DNA of 64,000 nucleotides from Chryseobacterium sp. JV274 (GCF_903969135.1 NZ_LR824569.1:1240001-1304000), one strand, 5' to 3'; numbered from the stretch's first letter, positions 1 to 10,287 are shown. Notes: a model not told the origin generated them from the letters alone. Numbers and translations are program-made.

Positions 1-3000
1 TTATTTTTTGTAAATGACTGACTTTTGGAAGTATTATAATAGTAAACCGTAGGTACATATCCATATTTATACTCTTTTACAGTTTTTCCTGCTCTGTCTG
101 TTATTTTCTGAAGCCTCAATGCATTATCATAAATATAACTCTCTCTTGTACCAGCCGGCATTGTAATACTTCTAAGCCCTATCAGTGGATCATGAGTATA
201 GGTTGTTACCTGATATGCTGCAAAAGCAGAATTACCCCTGAAATTATCTAAAGTACTTAATAATGTAGTCTCATCATTGTTTGGCAAAGCTGCTGCATCG
301 TTATTTGAAGCATTCACAATACTGCTAATAAGGGAGGAATCAATATCTGAGAATTTAGCTCCATCTATCTTAGCGATGGGTTTTGTCTGATTATACCCCC
401 AGATAACAGTGGTCGGCACACCTTCCCTGTTTGTAAATTGCTGTAAATTTCCTTTGCTGTCAAACTTATCGTATGTCATTTGTACAACTGGTGAATTAAT
501 CAGGATATTGGTAGAAAGATCGGCATAAGGCAAGGGGAATCCAGCTGTTTTCAAATCAGCATCAGCCTGACTTGATGGAAAATTTTTATATACTGTTGAT
601 ATGACCTTTCCCTGGTCCGTATCATTTTTTTTCTTGATTGAACTTTGAAGTTGTGAATTGGCAACAATATTTAAATTAATCAAGTATTGCATTCCCTGTG
701 TCAAAGGATAGGCAAAAGAGTTTTCTGTAATGCTTCCATCAAAATGAGTTATCTTCTCTTTTGTTGGGAGAAAAAAGGGTTCCTGATAATTGTACGATAT
801 TGGTACACCATTATTTAAAACCGGGTTGGCTCCAAAATATTCCTTTGTGACCTGTTCTTCATTAAAGTTACTGATACTTAAATAATTATTCCGGTTAATC
901 TTTTTATATAATACAAGATTTTCTGGAGTATTATCAATAATCAGACTCCAGGAAGGTTTAAAAATATATGAGTTAGAAAAGTATACATTAAAATCTGTAC
1001 TAACATCCTTCCCGATTTTGTAAATATAGGTTTCTGTTTGCATTGGAAAAGCTGCTCCTTCACCGTAAACTTCTTTGCTAATCAACTTTGCTCTTAAATG
1101 GCTGCGGTTTTTGAAATAATTTTCATTCGCCACAAGCCTACTTCCATAAACACCACCCGTATGATCTTCTGTGTGAGGATAAATATTAGGATAATTACTA
1201 AATCCCGTAAAAGAAAACACCTGCTTTCCTTTTCCGGTTTCTTCTTCGGTCACTTTTTCATATATCACAAAACTTCCGTCATCAGTTTCAGGCATATTCT
1301 GCTGTGACAAATACACCGCCGGATAAGAAGCAACACCGGAATCGCTGACACTGTTGTACCATCCCCCAATTCTGTTAGTAGTCATAGAAGGCATACTTCC
1401 TATAGTCCCCGAAGAAGCGCCACTATCGTTCAGATATTTATACTTAATCGTTCTGGCCGTATAGTCATCAAGTATCTTTTGTTCTTTGACTCTGACTCCA
1501 CCACCCAGTTGTTCCTGGCCATTCAAAAGAAATCTATTTAGCTCATATGCAAATTGGAAATACCCTCCTGTAGGAGTTGTAATCTGGTTCAGCATTCCTA
1601 TAGACGCTTGATTATCCGGAGTCATGTCTATATCACCATATAAAAAAGTGGTTCCATTAAGTGGAAGATTATCAAATTTGAACTTCTGATTTATGATTTG
1701 ATAATATGTTTTAGGAAAATTTCCGGCCGATTGCTGTTTAAAATTACCGAAAAGATCTCTATAATTTTTGGTAGCTTCCGAAGTTCCTTTTGAAGGCATT
1801 GGAAGGGGATTATAATCAAGTTTATAATTGTAGAGAAAAGTATCATCTTTATCATAAAATGCAACATCGTCTAATCTTAATCTTAAATCCAGGTCACTTG
1901 AAACTTGCGTATTTTTGAAATAACCATAGTTTAGTTTCACCTTTTTAACAATCTGCCCGTTAACATCATAAACAATAACCTGGGAAAGTGCCCGTTTAGG
2001 ATTTACGTTATTATTATCATCAAAAGCATCGGATCTGGTAAAATCATAGAAAAATTTCACCTTACCTTCACTCCAGTTAATTTCTTCTACATAATGATAT
2101 ACAGTATTTTGAGCATATTTATTGCTGGTATAATCTACGGGTGAAATACCACCTCCCGGATAATTGATAATACTGCCCCCATTTCCATAATTAATAATAT
2201 ATGAACTTAAAATTACTTTACCTTTATCAAGATCCTTAAGCTTAGTCTGAGATTGCTGGAACTCTTTATAGGTAAAAGTTACTTTTTTATTGGAAGTAAC
2301 ATCCAGTATAGAATCGAGATTCCACGTATTAATATCAATATTATAGTTATTTTTTAAGATAAGCTTGCATATTGACATTTCACTTTTGGGATATTCAGGT
2401 GATGAATCTGTAAAACTACTGAAAGGAAACTCAGTTGTGGAACTGATATTGACATCGTTTGTTTTAAATGAATATACATTTCCATATGCATTGATTACCT
2501 GAAACTGATCATAATCTTTAGCATTGTTTCTTAACAATGAATAATTATTCTGTGTAGCATAATTATCAAGATTGCCCAATTTCATACTACACTCCGTAGG
2601 AAAAACAGTATTCCATCCCATCCATCCTTTATTGGGAACATTACTAATGTCAAATTTATCATACTTGTTGACATAAATTTTGTTGCCAAACCCATCTAAT
2701 TCATGGCCTCTGTAACCGTACGTACTAAATCTTGTATCCCAATTGCCGTCCTGATTTGTTTTTTTATTTAAATAAAATTTGGAATTTAATCCAGGTGCGA
2801 CTGCAAAAAAAGTGTCTGCCGCCATATCTGTATATTGCTCGTAATTTGAAGATGCGGCAGTAATTTTGGAGTCCGGCATAAATTCAACATCACTATCATT
2901 AACCAGTCGTCCTTTTTTACTTACATACTGCCCCCAATCTGAGGATGCATCATACACTGTTATCCATGTTAGCGAAGATTCATCCCATTCTGCACGGGGA

Positions 3001-3443
3001 TAATTACTTGAATTCTGGTTGACTCTATATTTATTATCATCAATATCATTAACAAACTTTGTCACATTACCTCCGGCTATTAAAACCCAATCTAATCCAA
3101 CATTCGTGCTTTCCTGAGTTACTTTTACCCCGTTTGATGAGTATTTTAACATTACCGGAACGCTAATATTTCCTTCTTTAACTTCAAAAATAGGAATTGA
3201 ATATTCTGCCCTGCCGGTTGCATAATTAATCGGAATGAGTTCAGATTTAATTAATTGTGAAACTTCAGGAGTTGTAACAGTAAAAGCTTTAGCTAAGTAA
3301 TCATCTTTATTGGTTGAATTATTCGTAGTAGTGGTTGTTTTCGCCAGAACTTTAATGGTATCTGATTCTTTTTTTGTCTTCTCCTTTTGTCCGTAAGTAA
3401 AACAGAAAGATAGAATTAAAAATATAAAAAAGTGTTTTTTCAT
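1..3443 (-). CDS. RHS-like secreted protein, C-terminus beyond window
   Basis: The frame starts at ATG 3443, stays open in every part I translated by hand, and is still open at base 1, so at least 1,147 codons are present and the C-terminus is missing. The N-terminus is a signal peptide (MKKHFFIFLILSFCFTYG). It is followed by a module common in Bacteroidetes RHS-type proteins: 'GRAEYSIPIFEV' and 'VGLDWVLIAGG' resemble the usual 'GxPxISIPLYEI' and 'VGLGWSLNAGG'. Near the window edge YD-repeat text appears (YIYDNALRLQKITDRAG, then KEYKYGY), which is the classic RHS signature. Family members are large cell-surface or secreted repeat proteins, often with a variable C-terminal domain that may be a toxin; that part is outside the window. 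The gene begins 2 bases after the stop of the neighbouring T9SS protein, so they are probably co-transcribed. Confidence 0.8.
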   Translation of the reverse strand, partial: MKKHFFIFLILSFCFTYGQKEKTKKESDTIKVLAKTTTTTNNSTNKDDYLAKAFTVTTPEVSQLIKSELIPINYATGRAEYSIPIFEVKEGNISVPVMLKYSSNGVKVTQESTNVGLDWVLIAGGNVTKFVNDIDDNKYRVNQNSSNYPRAEWDESSLTWITVYDASSDWGQYVSKKGRLVNDSDVEFMPDSKITAASSNYEQYTDMAADTFFAVAPGLNSKFYLNKKTNQDGNWDTRFSTYGYRGHELDGFGNKIYVNKYDKFDISNVPNKGWMGWNTVFPTECSMKLGNLDNYATQNNYSLLRNNAKDYDQFQVINAYGNVYSFKTNDVNISSTTEFPFSSFTDSSPEYPKSEMSICKLILKNNYNIDINTWNLDSILDVTSNKKVTFTYKEFQQSQTKLKDLDKGKVILSSYIINYGNGGSIINYPGGGISPVDYTSNKYAQNTVYHYVEEINWSEGKVKFFYDFTRSDAFDDNNNVNPKRALSQVIVYDVNGQIVKKVKLNYGYFKNTQVSSDLDLRLRLDDVAFYDKDDTFLYNYKLDYNPLPMPSKGTSEATKNYRDLFGNFKQQSAGNFPKTYYQIINQKFKFDNLPLNGTTFLYGDIDMTPDNQASIGMLNQITTPTGGYFQFAYELNRFLLNGQEQLGGGVRVKEQKILDDYTARTIKYKYLNDSGASSGTIGSMPSMTTNRIGGWYNSVSDSGVASYPAVYLSQQNMPETDDGSFVIYEKVTEEETGKGKQVFSFTGFSNYPNIYPHTEDHTGGVYGSRLVANENYFKNRSHLRAKLISKEVYGEGAAFPMQTETYIYKIGKDVSTDFNVYFSNSYIFKPSWSLIIDNTPENLVLYKKINRNNYLSISNFNEEQVTKEYFGANPVLNNGVPISYNYQEPFFLPTKEKITHFDGSITENSFAYPLTQGMQYLINLNIVANSQLQSSIKKKNDTDQGKVISTVYKNFPSSQADADLKTAGFPLPYADLSTNILINSPVVQMTYDKFDSKGNLQQFTNREGVPTTVIWGYNQTKPIAKIDGAKFSDIDSSLISSIVNASNNDAAALPNNDETTLLSTLDNFRGNSAFAAYQVTTYTHDPLIGLRSITMPAGTRESYIYDNALRLQKITDRAGKTVKEYKYGYVPTVYYYNTSKSQSFTKN

Positions 3444-3445
3444 GG

Positions 3446-5068
3446 TTATTTCTTAATCAGTTTTGAATTCGCTGTTTTATTCGTATCTGTTTTTATCGTC
3501 ACCAGATATGCTCCCTGGACCAGAGCCTGTGTATTGATTTTAGTTACTCTGCTTTTAGTTTTTACGCTCTGAAGCTGTCTTCCACTCATATCATACAACA
3601 GAATATCGGCATCTTTAAAATCAAAACCGATTTCTACGTAAGCATAATCTGAAACAGGGTTGGGATAGATTTTGATGTCATATTTCTCAATCAGCTGATC
3701 AACTTGCTTGTCTCCCAGCTTCACGATCTTCCAATTCTCTTTCCCCAACTCTTCTGCACTGGTTCCGGCAAGAATAAAGGATCCGTCTCTGTTGAGTTTC
3801 AAATCGAAAAGTCTCTCTTCTTTCTTTCTGGATTCTCCTTTGACATGTTTTCTCCACTGCTCATTGCCATTATGATCCAAGTATAGCATCCAGAAGGTTT
3901 CATCATCAGTCTGTATTCTTCCTTCTGTCTGAGTATATCCGCCTAATAGAATTCCTTTAGAAGACTTGTCATCTGCCGAGTGAAGTACACTCATACTCAT
4001 TAGGATATCTCTGTTCTTAAAATTGTAGGATTTCTGCCACTGTTCATCACCTCTTTCATTTAAAGAAACCAGCCAAAGGTCTGTTCCTTCTTCAATACCT
4101 ACGGTTTTGTTTCCTGACCTTTCTGATCTGGATTCACCACCGATGATAAAGCCATTTGAAGCCAAAGCTAAAGTTCTGATATGATCATCTCCTTTGCCTC
4201 CAAAGTTTTTCTCCCATTCTACTTTTCCGTTCTTGTCTAGCTTGACAATCCAGTAGTCGCCTTCACCGAAGTTGTCGCTTTGTTTTGAGGTTGCAGATAG
4301 CGGGCTCTGAGTTGCAGGTTTATCAGTCGAAGTAATAGTGTTGATCGTTGGTTGCTGATTATTCGTTTTAACGGATGAACTTCTTGAGTAGATTCCCAGT
4401 AAAGCTCCTCCATCTTTCGTTGGAATCATCTTTTCCACTTCATCTAAGCCTTTCCCGCCTAAGATTAATTGGGATAATTCTTTTCCATTTTTATCGATTC
4501 TGGTAACCCATACATCTTTGGAACCATAACCTTTTGAAGAATTCTGTACATTTCCGGCAATAACGAATCCCAAATCTGTAGTTTGAATAACCGCTCTTGC
4601 TTCTTCGTCTGAAGAACTACCCAAGGTTTTTTGCCATAATTCATCACCGAATTCATTGATTCTGATCAGCCAGATATCTGATCCTCCTTTAGAATTGTCT
4701 TTTTTATCGAACCCTTTTCCTGAAAAAGAGGTTCCAGCTACTAGAAATCCGCCATCTTGTGTGGTAACTGTTGCAGACAGATAATCATGGTTGGATCCTG
4801 AGAAGTATTTTTCCCAGACTTCCTCTCCTTGCTGATTCAGTTTCACCAGGTGAAAATCGTAACCATTGTTTTGTTTATTTCCGGATGTTTTCTGCTTATT
4901 GCTTTGAATAGAGCTTCCGGTAACCAAATATTGCTGATCAATTGTTGTGGTGACCTGACTCAGGAAATCCTGGGTAGAGGATTTGATGTCTTTCTGCCAT
5001 ACCACTTCCTGAGCAGATATACTTAAGCCTGTGTACAATACACATACATTCATGAAGAGTTTCCGCAT
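3446..5068 (-). CDS. T9SS type A sorting domain protein with propeller-like repeats
   Basis: A 540-residue protein with an N-terminal signal peptide ending near 'SISAQ'. About eight degenerate repeats of 40-60 residues follow, of the form 'W.k.lGg...D....i..t.dgGfi.aG', a pattern typical of beta-propeller-like outer-surface proteins. The last ~75 residues ('IKIYPNPVSDYAYVEI', 'LLYDMSGRQLQ', 'GAYLVTIKT') are a Por-secretion-type (type A) C-terminal sorting domain. This predicts export by Sec and then by the type IX secretion system to the cell surface. Residues ~235-270 are a low-complexity Ser/Thr/Gln linker. It lies directly upstream of the RHS-like gene in an apparent two-gene operon and may help that protein's export or display; this is inference. 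Its specific substrate or partner is unknown. Confidence 0.85.
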   Translation of the reverse strand: MRKLFMNVCVLYTGLSISAQEVVWQKDIKSSTQDFLSQVTTTIDQQYLVTGSSIQSNKQKTSGNKQNNGYDFHLVKLNQQGEEVWEKYFSGSNHDYLSATVTTQDGGFLVAGTSFSGKGFDKKDNSKGGSDIWLIRINEFGDELWQKTLGSSSDEEARAVIQTTDLGFVIAGNVQNSSKGYGSKDVWVTRIDKNGKELSQLILGGKGLDEVEKMIPTKDGGALLGIYSRSSSVKTNNQQPTINTITSTDKPATQSPLSATSKQSDNFGEGDYWIVKLDKNGKVEWEKNFGGKGDDHIRTLALASNGFIIGGESRSERSGNKTVGIEEGTDLWLVSLNERGDEQWQKSYNFKNRDILMSMSVLHSADDKSSKGILLGGYTQTEGRIQTDDETFWMLYLDHNGNEQWRKHVKGESRKKEERLFDLKLNRDGSFILAGTSAEELGKENWKIVKLGDKQVDQLIEKYDIKIYPNPVSDYAYVEIGFDFKDADILLYDMSGRQLQSVKTKSRVTKINTQALVQGAYLVTIKTDTNKTANSKLIKK

Positions 5069-5284
5069 TAGTTTTTTTTTGTACTCGAAAAGTATTACAA
5101 TATCGAAACTAGTAGGGAAACAAAGTGTTATTTATTCTTTAAGAAAACATTAACACTAAAATCACTGTATTAACTATCCTTCTAGAAAAGCAAAATACTG
5201 GAATGTAAAATACTACATTTATGTTTTTTTTAATTGAATTTTTTATTTTGTAATCAAGTATTTTCGGGGAGAAAAATGTATTAG

Positions 5285-5482
5285 GTTCCACCCGCCGAGA
5301 ACAAAAACAAAATGGAAACTTACCTGACAAAGGCAGGCGTGAAACACAAGATCATTACCATAAAAGATTGCGGACACGACATGATTACACAAGGTAAGAT
5401 GAATGGTGCAGAAGAAAACGGGCTCCTATACCTATTGGCAATGGCAGAAATAGCCGGAGGAATTTGTCAATTCAATTTTTGA
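5285..5482 (+). pseudogene. remnant of an alpha/beta hydrolase C-terminus
   Basis: An open frame of 66 codons follows a TAG at 5282-5284, with an internal ATG at 5312. It reads 'VPPAENKNKMETYLTKAG', then 'VKHKIITIKDCGHDM'. This resembles the end of prolyl-oligopeptidase or esterase-type alpha/beta hydrolases, where a 'VPP.qs..m...L..aGv.helh' segment precedes the catalytic His in 'GHDM/GHG'. The nucleophile and Asp regions are absent upstream, so this is most likely a decayed gene end and not a functional gene. After the stop the same frame continues protein-like for ~27 codons, consistent with decay. The family assignment rests on motif memory only. Confidence 0.4.
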
Positions 5483-5970
5483 ATTCATAAACAAATAAAA
5501 ATTGCAGCAGGAAAACTGTTTAATCAGATCAGAAATTTCGAAGTAAATACAGCATCTCAAATATAGATAATACAACCTAATCTCATAACAGTTTACGGTT
5601 GTTGCACTATAATGTACCGGAAGCTTCACTGACTTTTAGTTCTATAAAATCTAAAAACTCAAATCCTGATTTGTAAAACCTTTAAAATTTAGAATTTGAT
5701 TTCGTTAGAATCAAAAATATAATTATCTTTAATACAGTTTATTACAGCTAAATTCATCATATAACCTATTTGTCCACGAAAATTTCAATAAACGGATAAA
5801 CAATAGCTTAAAATAAGTTCTAAGTTTTGTATCATTACACATACAAAATATGAGAAAAGTGAATTATAAACTAAGAGAATTTCTAAAAACTCTTAGAGAT
5901 GCTTGCCATGCTTACATAGTTGCTTTTCACCATCGCTGTTTTTCAACTCGCAATTAAAAACCTATATTTT
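5483..5970. other. intergenic stretch, no supported gene
   Basis: AT-rich sequence upstream of the methyltransferase. The only forward start with a short frame (ATG 5850, 35 codons) has no recognisable product. I found no convincing promoter, RNA or repeat here. The left part continues the decayed hydrolase region. Confidence 0.4.
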
Positions 5971-6789
5971 ATGAGTGATATACCAACTTCTTCTTCTTTT
6001 AATTGTGCCGATGACGAAGCGCATCATTACGATCATTTCCTTGGCCCTCTTTTCTTTGAACCCTGGGGCATAGAGGTTGCAGGACGCATTGATTCAGCGA
6101 CAGTTTCTGTTGCATTAGAGATAGCTGCGGGAACAGGTAGAGTTACGCGGCATATCAGAAAGAAAATCATGCCCTCGGCAAAGCTCATCGCCTCGGATAT
6201 TAACGCTGATATGTTAGCCGAAGCAAAAAGAAAATTGGCCCATCTTGATATTGGATGGCAAGTGATAGATGCACAAGATCTTCCATTCGACGATAATAGT
6301 ATTGACTTAGTGGTATGTTGCTTTGGATATATGTTTGTTCCGGATAAGCACAAAGCATTTAGTGAAGCCTATCGTGTTTTAAAGCCAGGCGGGACCTTCA
6401 TCTTTACTACGTGGGATAAACTGGAATATAATATGGTATCTTATGTCTCAAGATTGGTAGCAGAAAAATACCTGAAAGATCCTTTGCCTGAATCATACAA
6501 TCTTGCTGTGTCTATGAGTGATAAAGCCGTCATAAGATGCCAGTTAGAAAATGTGGGATTTTCAAAAATACTCAATGAAACTATAGAGCAGTTTTCGATT
6601 TGCACAACCGCAAAAGAAACTGCGGCAGGCCTCGTTGAAGGAGGGTTTGTTTTTAAAGAGATCAGACAGCATTATCCAGAATGGATGGATGAGATAAAAA
6701 TAGAGCTTGAAAAAAAACTTTCAGAAAAATACGGCGCCGAACCAATGATTGCACCCATGAGCGCAGTAATCAACCAGGCATGGAAATAA
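5971..6789 (+). CDS. class I SAM-dependent methyltransferase
   Basis: A UbiE/Methyltransf_11-type enzyme of 272 residues that transfers a methyl group from S-adenosylmethionine; the acceptor is unknown. Visible motifs are the SAM-binding glycine loop (ALEIAAGTGRVTRHI), the acidic residue at the end of strand 2 (ASDINADML), motif II/III 'VIDAQDLPFDDNSIDLVVC', and the post-motif 'VLKPGGTFIFTTW'. I chose ATG 5971 over the upstream TTG 5920 because the extra 17 residues are hydrophobic and non-family-like, and an A-rich leader immediately precedes 5971. It is a single gene on the plus strand, convergent with the propeller lipoprotein and about 120 bases from it. It has no visible link to the injection system. 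Confidence 0.85.
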   Translation: MSDIPTSSSFNCADDEAHHYDHFLGPLFFEPWGIEVAGRIDSATVSVALEIAAGTGRVTRHIRKKIMPSAKLIASDINADMLAEAKRKLAHLDIGWQVIDAQDLPFDDNSIDLVVCCFGYMFVPDKHKAFSEAYRVLKPGGTFIFTTWDKLEYNMVSYVSRLVAEKYLKDPLPESYNLAVSMSDKAVIRCQLENVGFSKILNETIEQFSICTTAKETAAGLVEGGFVFKEIRQHYPEWMDEIKIELEKKLSEKYGAEPMIAPMSAVINQAWK

Positions 6790-6908
6790 TAAGCAGCAGC
6801 CTTAGGTTATTCATTCTGATTTGGATATCTTATCTTATATGCGTTGGAATTGAGATGTTTTATAGAATAAAGAGAATGAATATTGCCGATTTAACATCTA
6901 TTTTCCAC

Positions 6909-7940
6909 TTATTTCTGACCTTTTTTATTTTTAAAATCTGTGACAGTCTTTCCATCGTAACGACTCACACCACTTCCAGAGCCCAACCAAATACTTCCAT
7001 CGTTAGCTTCCAATATCCCCAAAAAAGCCATTCTTCCTCCTGACTTAATTTCTGTTAAGGTAGGGACTTTATTGTACAAGGACTTTGCATCGTAACGTGA
7101 AAGTGCCCAGGTTTGTGGATTTACTTCACCCGTAGTCCAGATATTTCCTTTTTTATCTTCGATTATAGCATAAGCGCCTCTCTGCGAAACATTGGTAAAG
7201 GTACTGCCATCATAACGCCAGAGACCATGAACGTCACCGAACCAAATATTTCCTTTTTTATCTTCGATTATTGACCAAATGTTGCTGAAGGCTTTACCCT
7301 CTTTATTTTTGAAAACAGTAAATGTTTTTCCATCATAAAAACACGCCTCACCTCTTGTCCCAATCCACAATTTTCCGGTTTTGTCTTCCATGAATGTGTT
7401 AATAACATTATTGGGCAGTCCGTCTTTCATTGTGAAATTCCGAAAAGATTTTCCATCGTAACGGCTTGCTCCACCTCCTGTGCCAAACCAAATATTACCG
7501 GCTTTATCTTCATATATATGAAGTGCTGAATTACTGCCCAGACCATCCTTTGTTGTAAAATGCCGGAAGGATTCACCATTGTAATAATAGACTCCTGAAT
7601 CCTTGGTACCCAACCAAAGATTTCCTTTTCTATCTTCCAGAACATCCCAGAAGCTGGAGAAACAGGGCGAGCTTATTTTACCTGTTAGATTAGTAAAAGA
7701 TGTTCCATCGTATCGAAACACGCCAAAATAAGAAGCAATCAAAATGTTTCCGTTCCTATCTTGTTTTACATTCCGGACCATACTCATAGGCACCTTGGAG
7801 GTTTCCGCCTCTTTAAGCTGAGACTCGGAATAGTTAGCTCTGCCAGACTTGATATTTTCCTGTGATACTTTTGTTTGGTTTTGTCCACATGAGATGTAAA
7901 AAACAAATATTAACAAAACATATAAGTGTAGGTGTTTCAT
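6909..7940 (-). CDS. two-component-regulator propeller lipoprotein
   Basis: A 343-residue protein with a lipoprotein signal peptide (lipobox 'YISC', Cys18). About seven Reg_prop repeats follow, of the type 'ledrkGnlWlGT...G..ryDGksF..ft.kdGL'. These repeats form the periplasmic beta-propeller of Bacteroidetes hybrid two-component sensors, but no histidine kinase, Y_Y_Y domain or membrane segment follows, so this is a stand-alone propeller anchored to a membrane. It probably senses or binds a ligand; which one cannot be told. It is convergent with the methyltransferase and precedes nothing obviously regulatory. Confidence 0.8.
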   Translation of the reverse strand: MKHLHLYVLLIFVFYISCGQNQTKVSQENIKSGRANYSESQLKEAETSKVPMSMVRNVKQDRNGNILIASYFGVFRYDGTSFTNLTGKISSPCFSSFWDVLEDRKGNLWLGTKDSGVYYYNGESFRHFTTKDGLGSNSALHIYEDKAGNIWFGTGGGASRYDGKSFRNFTMKDGLPNNVINTFMEDKTGKLWIGTRGEACFYDGKTFTVFKNKEGKAFSNIWSIIEDKKGNIWFGDVHGLWRYDGSTFTNVSQRGAYAIIEDKKGNIWTTGEVNPQTWALSRYDAKSLYNKVPTLTEIKSGGRMAFLGILEANDGSIWLGSGSGVSRYDGKTVTDFKNKKGQK

Positions 7941-8087
7941 GTTTTTTTTATTTTTAAAATCCTAGCAAAGTTGATCCGGTTAAATTACTTTAATATATTT
8001 CATTGTGAGGAATTTGCATTGTAAATAAAATGTAAACTTTGAAAATATTGAATAGTTACAGATGAATAAACCTCCTGATCATCATAG

Positions 8088-9386
8088 TTATTTACTCCTT
8101 CTTATAACTTCTTTTACTCCGCCTTTGGTCAGAATTATAGAATTGTAAAGCCCCATACTGTCCGGAATAAATTCAATTGTTCTGTCATTATTATCTTTTC
8201 TAAAAAATTTGGTTTTAGATTCTGGGATAAGTTCCATCTCTGTACTATTAAAATAAAGCTTACCGTCAATTTTCAATATGGCAATTTTATCATACTTACC
8301 GACATATTGATCGTATAAACTTGTGTCTATTTCAATTCGGTGGTGTTTGTAAGGAAGGTCAACCTTTTTTCCCAATGCAATAGCGGAAAGTCCATACGCT
8401 ATAATATGGGAAAATGATTCGTTATTAGAAAGTACAGTCACAAAAAGTTTGTCATCCGTAAATCGGTTAAAGGAAGTCATTGTACCAAAAAATCCTCCGT
8501 CATGGGCAATTAATTGATGTCCGTGATTATAAAACGGATTGATTATAAAGCCATATCCCCAATTTTCAGTGCTATAGGACTTAAACATTAATTTTTTCAT
8601 CTGTGCGGAAAGAATATCTGTTCCATACAGAGCTTTATCCCATAAGGCCAGATCTTCAACAGTAGAATAAACGCCATCATGTCCTAAATTAATCTCCCAG
8701 TTGATATAGGGATTGTGAATAAGCCCGCTTTCTGTAAGACAATAAACCTTTGCTTTTTTTTCAACTATCGATTTATTATTACTGACGCCCGTATTATTCA
8801 TCCCTGCTTTTTCAAATATATTCTTCTTTAAGAAAACGGCATACTTTTCACCTGACACTTTTTCAATGATCTTAGCCAATAAATAATAGCCAATATTACT
8901 GTAACTACCTCTAATTCCAGGAGAGAATTCATACGGTATTTTTTTTATTTCGGTATAGGCAGAATCTTTGTCCACAGAGCTTAAAGCTATGTCTTTAAAA
9001 CCCATAGCCAACCCTGAAGTATGCGATAATAACATATGGATCGTAACACTATCGGACTTGGGATAATCTGGCAGAAATTTACTCAGTTTATCATCAAGGG
9101 ACAGTTTCCCTTTTTCAATCAATAGAAGTATAGCTGTGGCGGTAAATTGTTTTGTGACTGAGGCCAACTGAAATTTAGTATCTATGGTGTTTTTAATATT
9201 CCACTCATAATCTGCCAAACCATACGCTTTTTTTAGTAAAACATGGCCGTCTTTCGAAACAAGAACAGTTCCACTAAAATTATTTATTTCAACCTGAGCC
9301 TGCATATATTCCGCAAGAGTAGCTGACGCATTTTTCTGTCCAAAAATAAGAATTGGGAATAACAGTATTATTAGGATTAGCTTCAT
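8088..9386 (-). CDS. serine hydrolase, beta-lactamase/class C PBP fold
   Basis: A 432-residue secreted enzyme with a signal peptide ending at 'LIFGQ'. The Beta-lactamase (PF00144-type) core shows the catalytic SxxK as S76-V-T-K79, the YxN motif as Y162-S-N164, and a KTG-like box as H295-D-G-G298. These support a serine acyl-enzyme hydrolase; family members are D-aminopeptidases, esterases or D,D-peptidases and rarely true beta-lactamases. The last ~90 residues form a small beta domain often appended to such enzymes. The gene is transcribed in the same direction as the AraC-type regulator 76 bases upstream, which may control it. Confidence 0.85.
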   Translation of the reverse strand: MKLILIILLFPILIFGQKNASATLAEYMQAQVEINNFSGTVLVSKDGHVLLKKAYGLADYEWNIKNTIDTKFQLASVTKQFTATAILLLIEKGKLSLDDKLSKFLPDYPKSDSVTIHMLLSHTSGLAMGFKDIALSSVDKDSAYTEIKKIPYEFSPGIRGSYSNIGYYLLAKIIEKVSGEKYAVFLKKNIFEKAGMNNTGVSNNKSIVEKKAKVYCLTESGLIHNPYINWEINLGHDGVYSTVEDLALWDKALYGTDILSAQMKKLMFKSYSTENWGYGFIINPFYNHGHQLIAHDGGFFGTMTSFNRFTDDKLFVTVLSNNESFSHIIAYGLSAIALGKKVDLPYKHHRIEIDTSLYDQYVGKYDKIAILKIDGKLYFNSTEMELIPESKTKFFRKDNNDRTIEFIPDSMGLYNSIILTKGGVKEVIRRSK

Positions 9387-9462
9387 AAATTATTTAATGA
9401 CATTATTAAGCTGCAATGTTACTATTTAATAAACCAGCATCATTGTATTTTTGTAAACCCCA

Positions 9463-10287
9463 CTAAATAAACATCCATTTTATGAGATCTTTTTCAACTG
9501 TTGTTATTTTTGAAAAAAAAACTTTTGGGGTAAAACCTGTTAATTTTTTAAAATCCCTGATCATATGTGACTGGTCAAAATAATCCATACTATAAGACAA
9601 TCCTGCTCTATCTTTATTTTCAAGCTGGCTTTGAACAGCTGCCCTGAATCTGATGATTTTCTTGAACTGAGAAGGTGTTTTACAAATATACTGATCAAAA
9701 TGCTTGTTTATCGTTGTTCGTGACCGACCCGTTGTATAAGACAATTTCGTCATAGATTGATTGATATTATCTGTATCGAACATTTCAGTCAGCACCTCCG
9801 CCAACAAGACATTCTCAAACGGATGAAATTTTGAAAGCCAATACAATTCTATTGCTCTGATTTTTTCATCCGGAACTTTTAAGGAAAGAATGGCTGCCAT
9901 GGTTTCTTTATAATCCGCGTATGGACTAAAATCAGGAAAGCTTCCCTCTGAATAATCTCTTAAATTATTCGGTATAAAAGCATTTATCCCCAATGGTTTA
10001 AAGTAAGTAGTAATTTCATTGATTATACCTTTATAGCTGATCAATACAGGTTCATTAAAATTGCTTACCAGGTTGGTTTCAATTGGATTGGACTGGCAAT
10101 GCCTAGTTGTTATTTTATTTTTGGTGACCAAAGTTTCTGTTTTCTCACTAATAGTGACAATTGTATAAATGCTTGGAAAGGTAAAATAAGTTGCAGAAGA
10201 TTCTTCAGAGGTTTGCTCCAGAATATAAAAGCATTCAATATACTTTTTTAATATAGGATTTTCAGGTCTATAGATTTTTATTGTCAT
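9463..10287 (-). CDS. AraC-family transcriptional regulator
   Basis: A 274-residue protein. Residues 1-~150 form a small N-terminal domain of the cupin-like/DUF6597 kind found in Bacteroidetes AraC regulators ('YFTFPSIYTIVTI...'). Residues ~170-265 carry the two helix-turn-helices, with the second ending in the typical 'SHMIRDFKKLTGFTPKVFF'. It binds DNA and probably responds to a small ligand or stress signal. It lies upstream of the serine hydrolase gene in the same orientation. It is separated from the fibre cassette by the strong hairpin terminator at 10494-10534, so it is probably not part of the injection-system locus. Confidence 0.85.
   Translation of the reverse strand: MTIKIYRPENPILKKYIECFYILEQTSEESSATYFTFPSIYTIVTISEKTETLVTKNKITTRHCQSNPIETNLVSNFNEPVLISYKGIINEITTYFKPLGINAFIPNNLRDYSEGSFPDFSPYADYKETMAAILSLKVPDEKIRAIELYWLSKFHPFENVLLAEVLTEMFDTDNINQSMTKLSYTTGRSRTTINKHFDQYICKTPSQFKKIIRFRAAVQSQLENKDRAGLSYSMDYFDQSHMIRDFKKLTGFTPKVFFSKITTVEKDLIKWMFI

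Noticed and set aside
5920..5970. TTG-initiated longer methyltransferase
   Set aside because: It adds a hydrophobic, non-family N-terminus; ATG 5971 has a better position.
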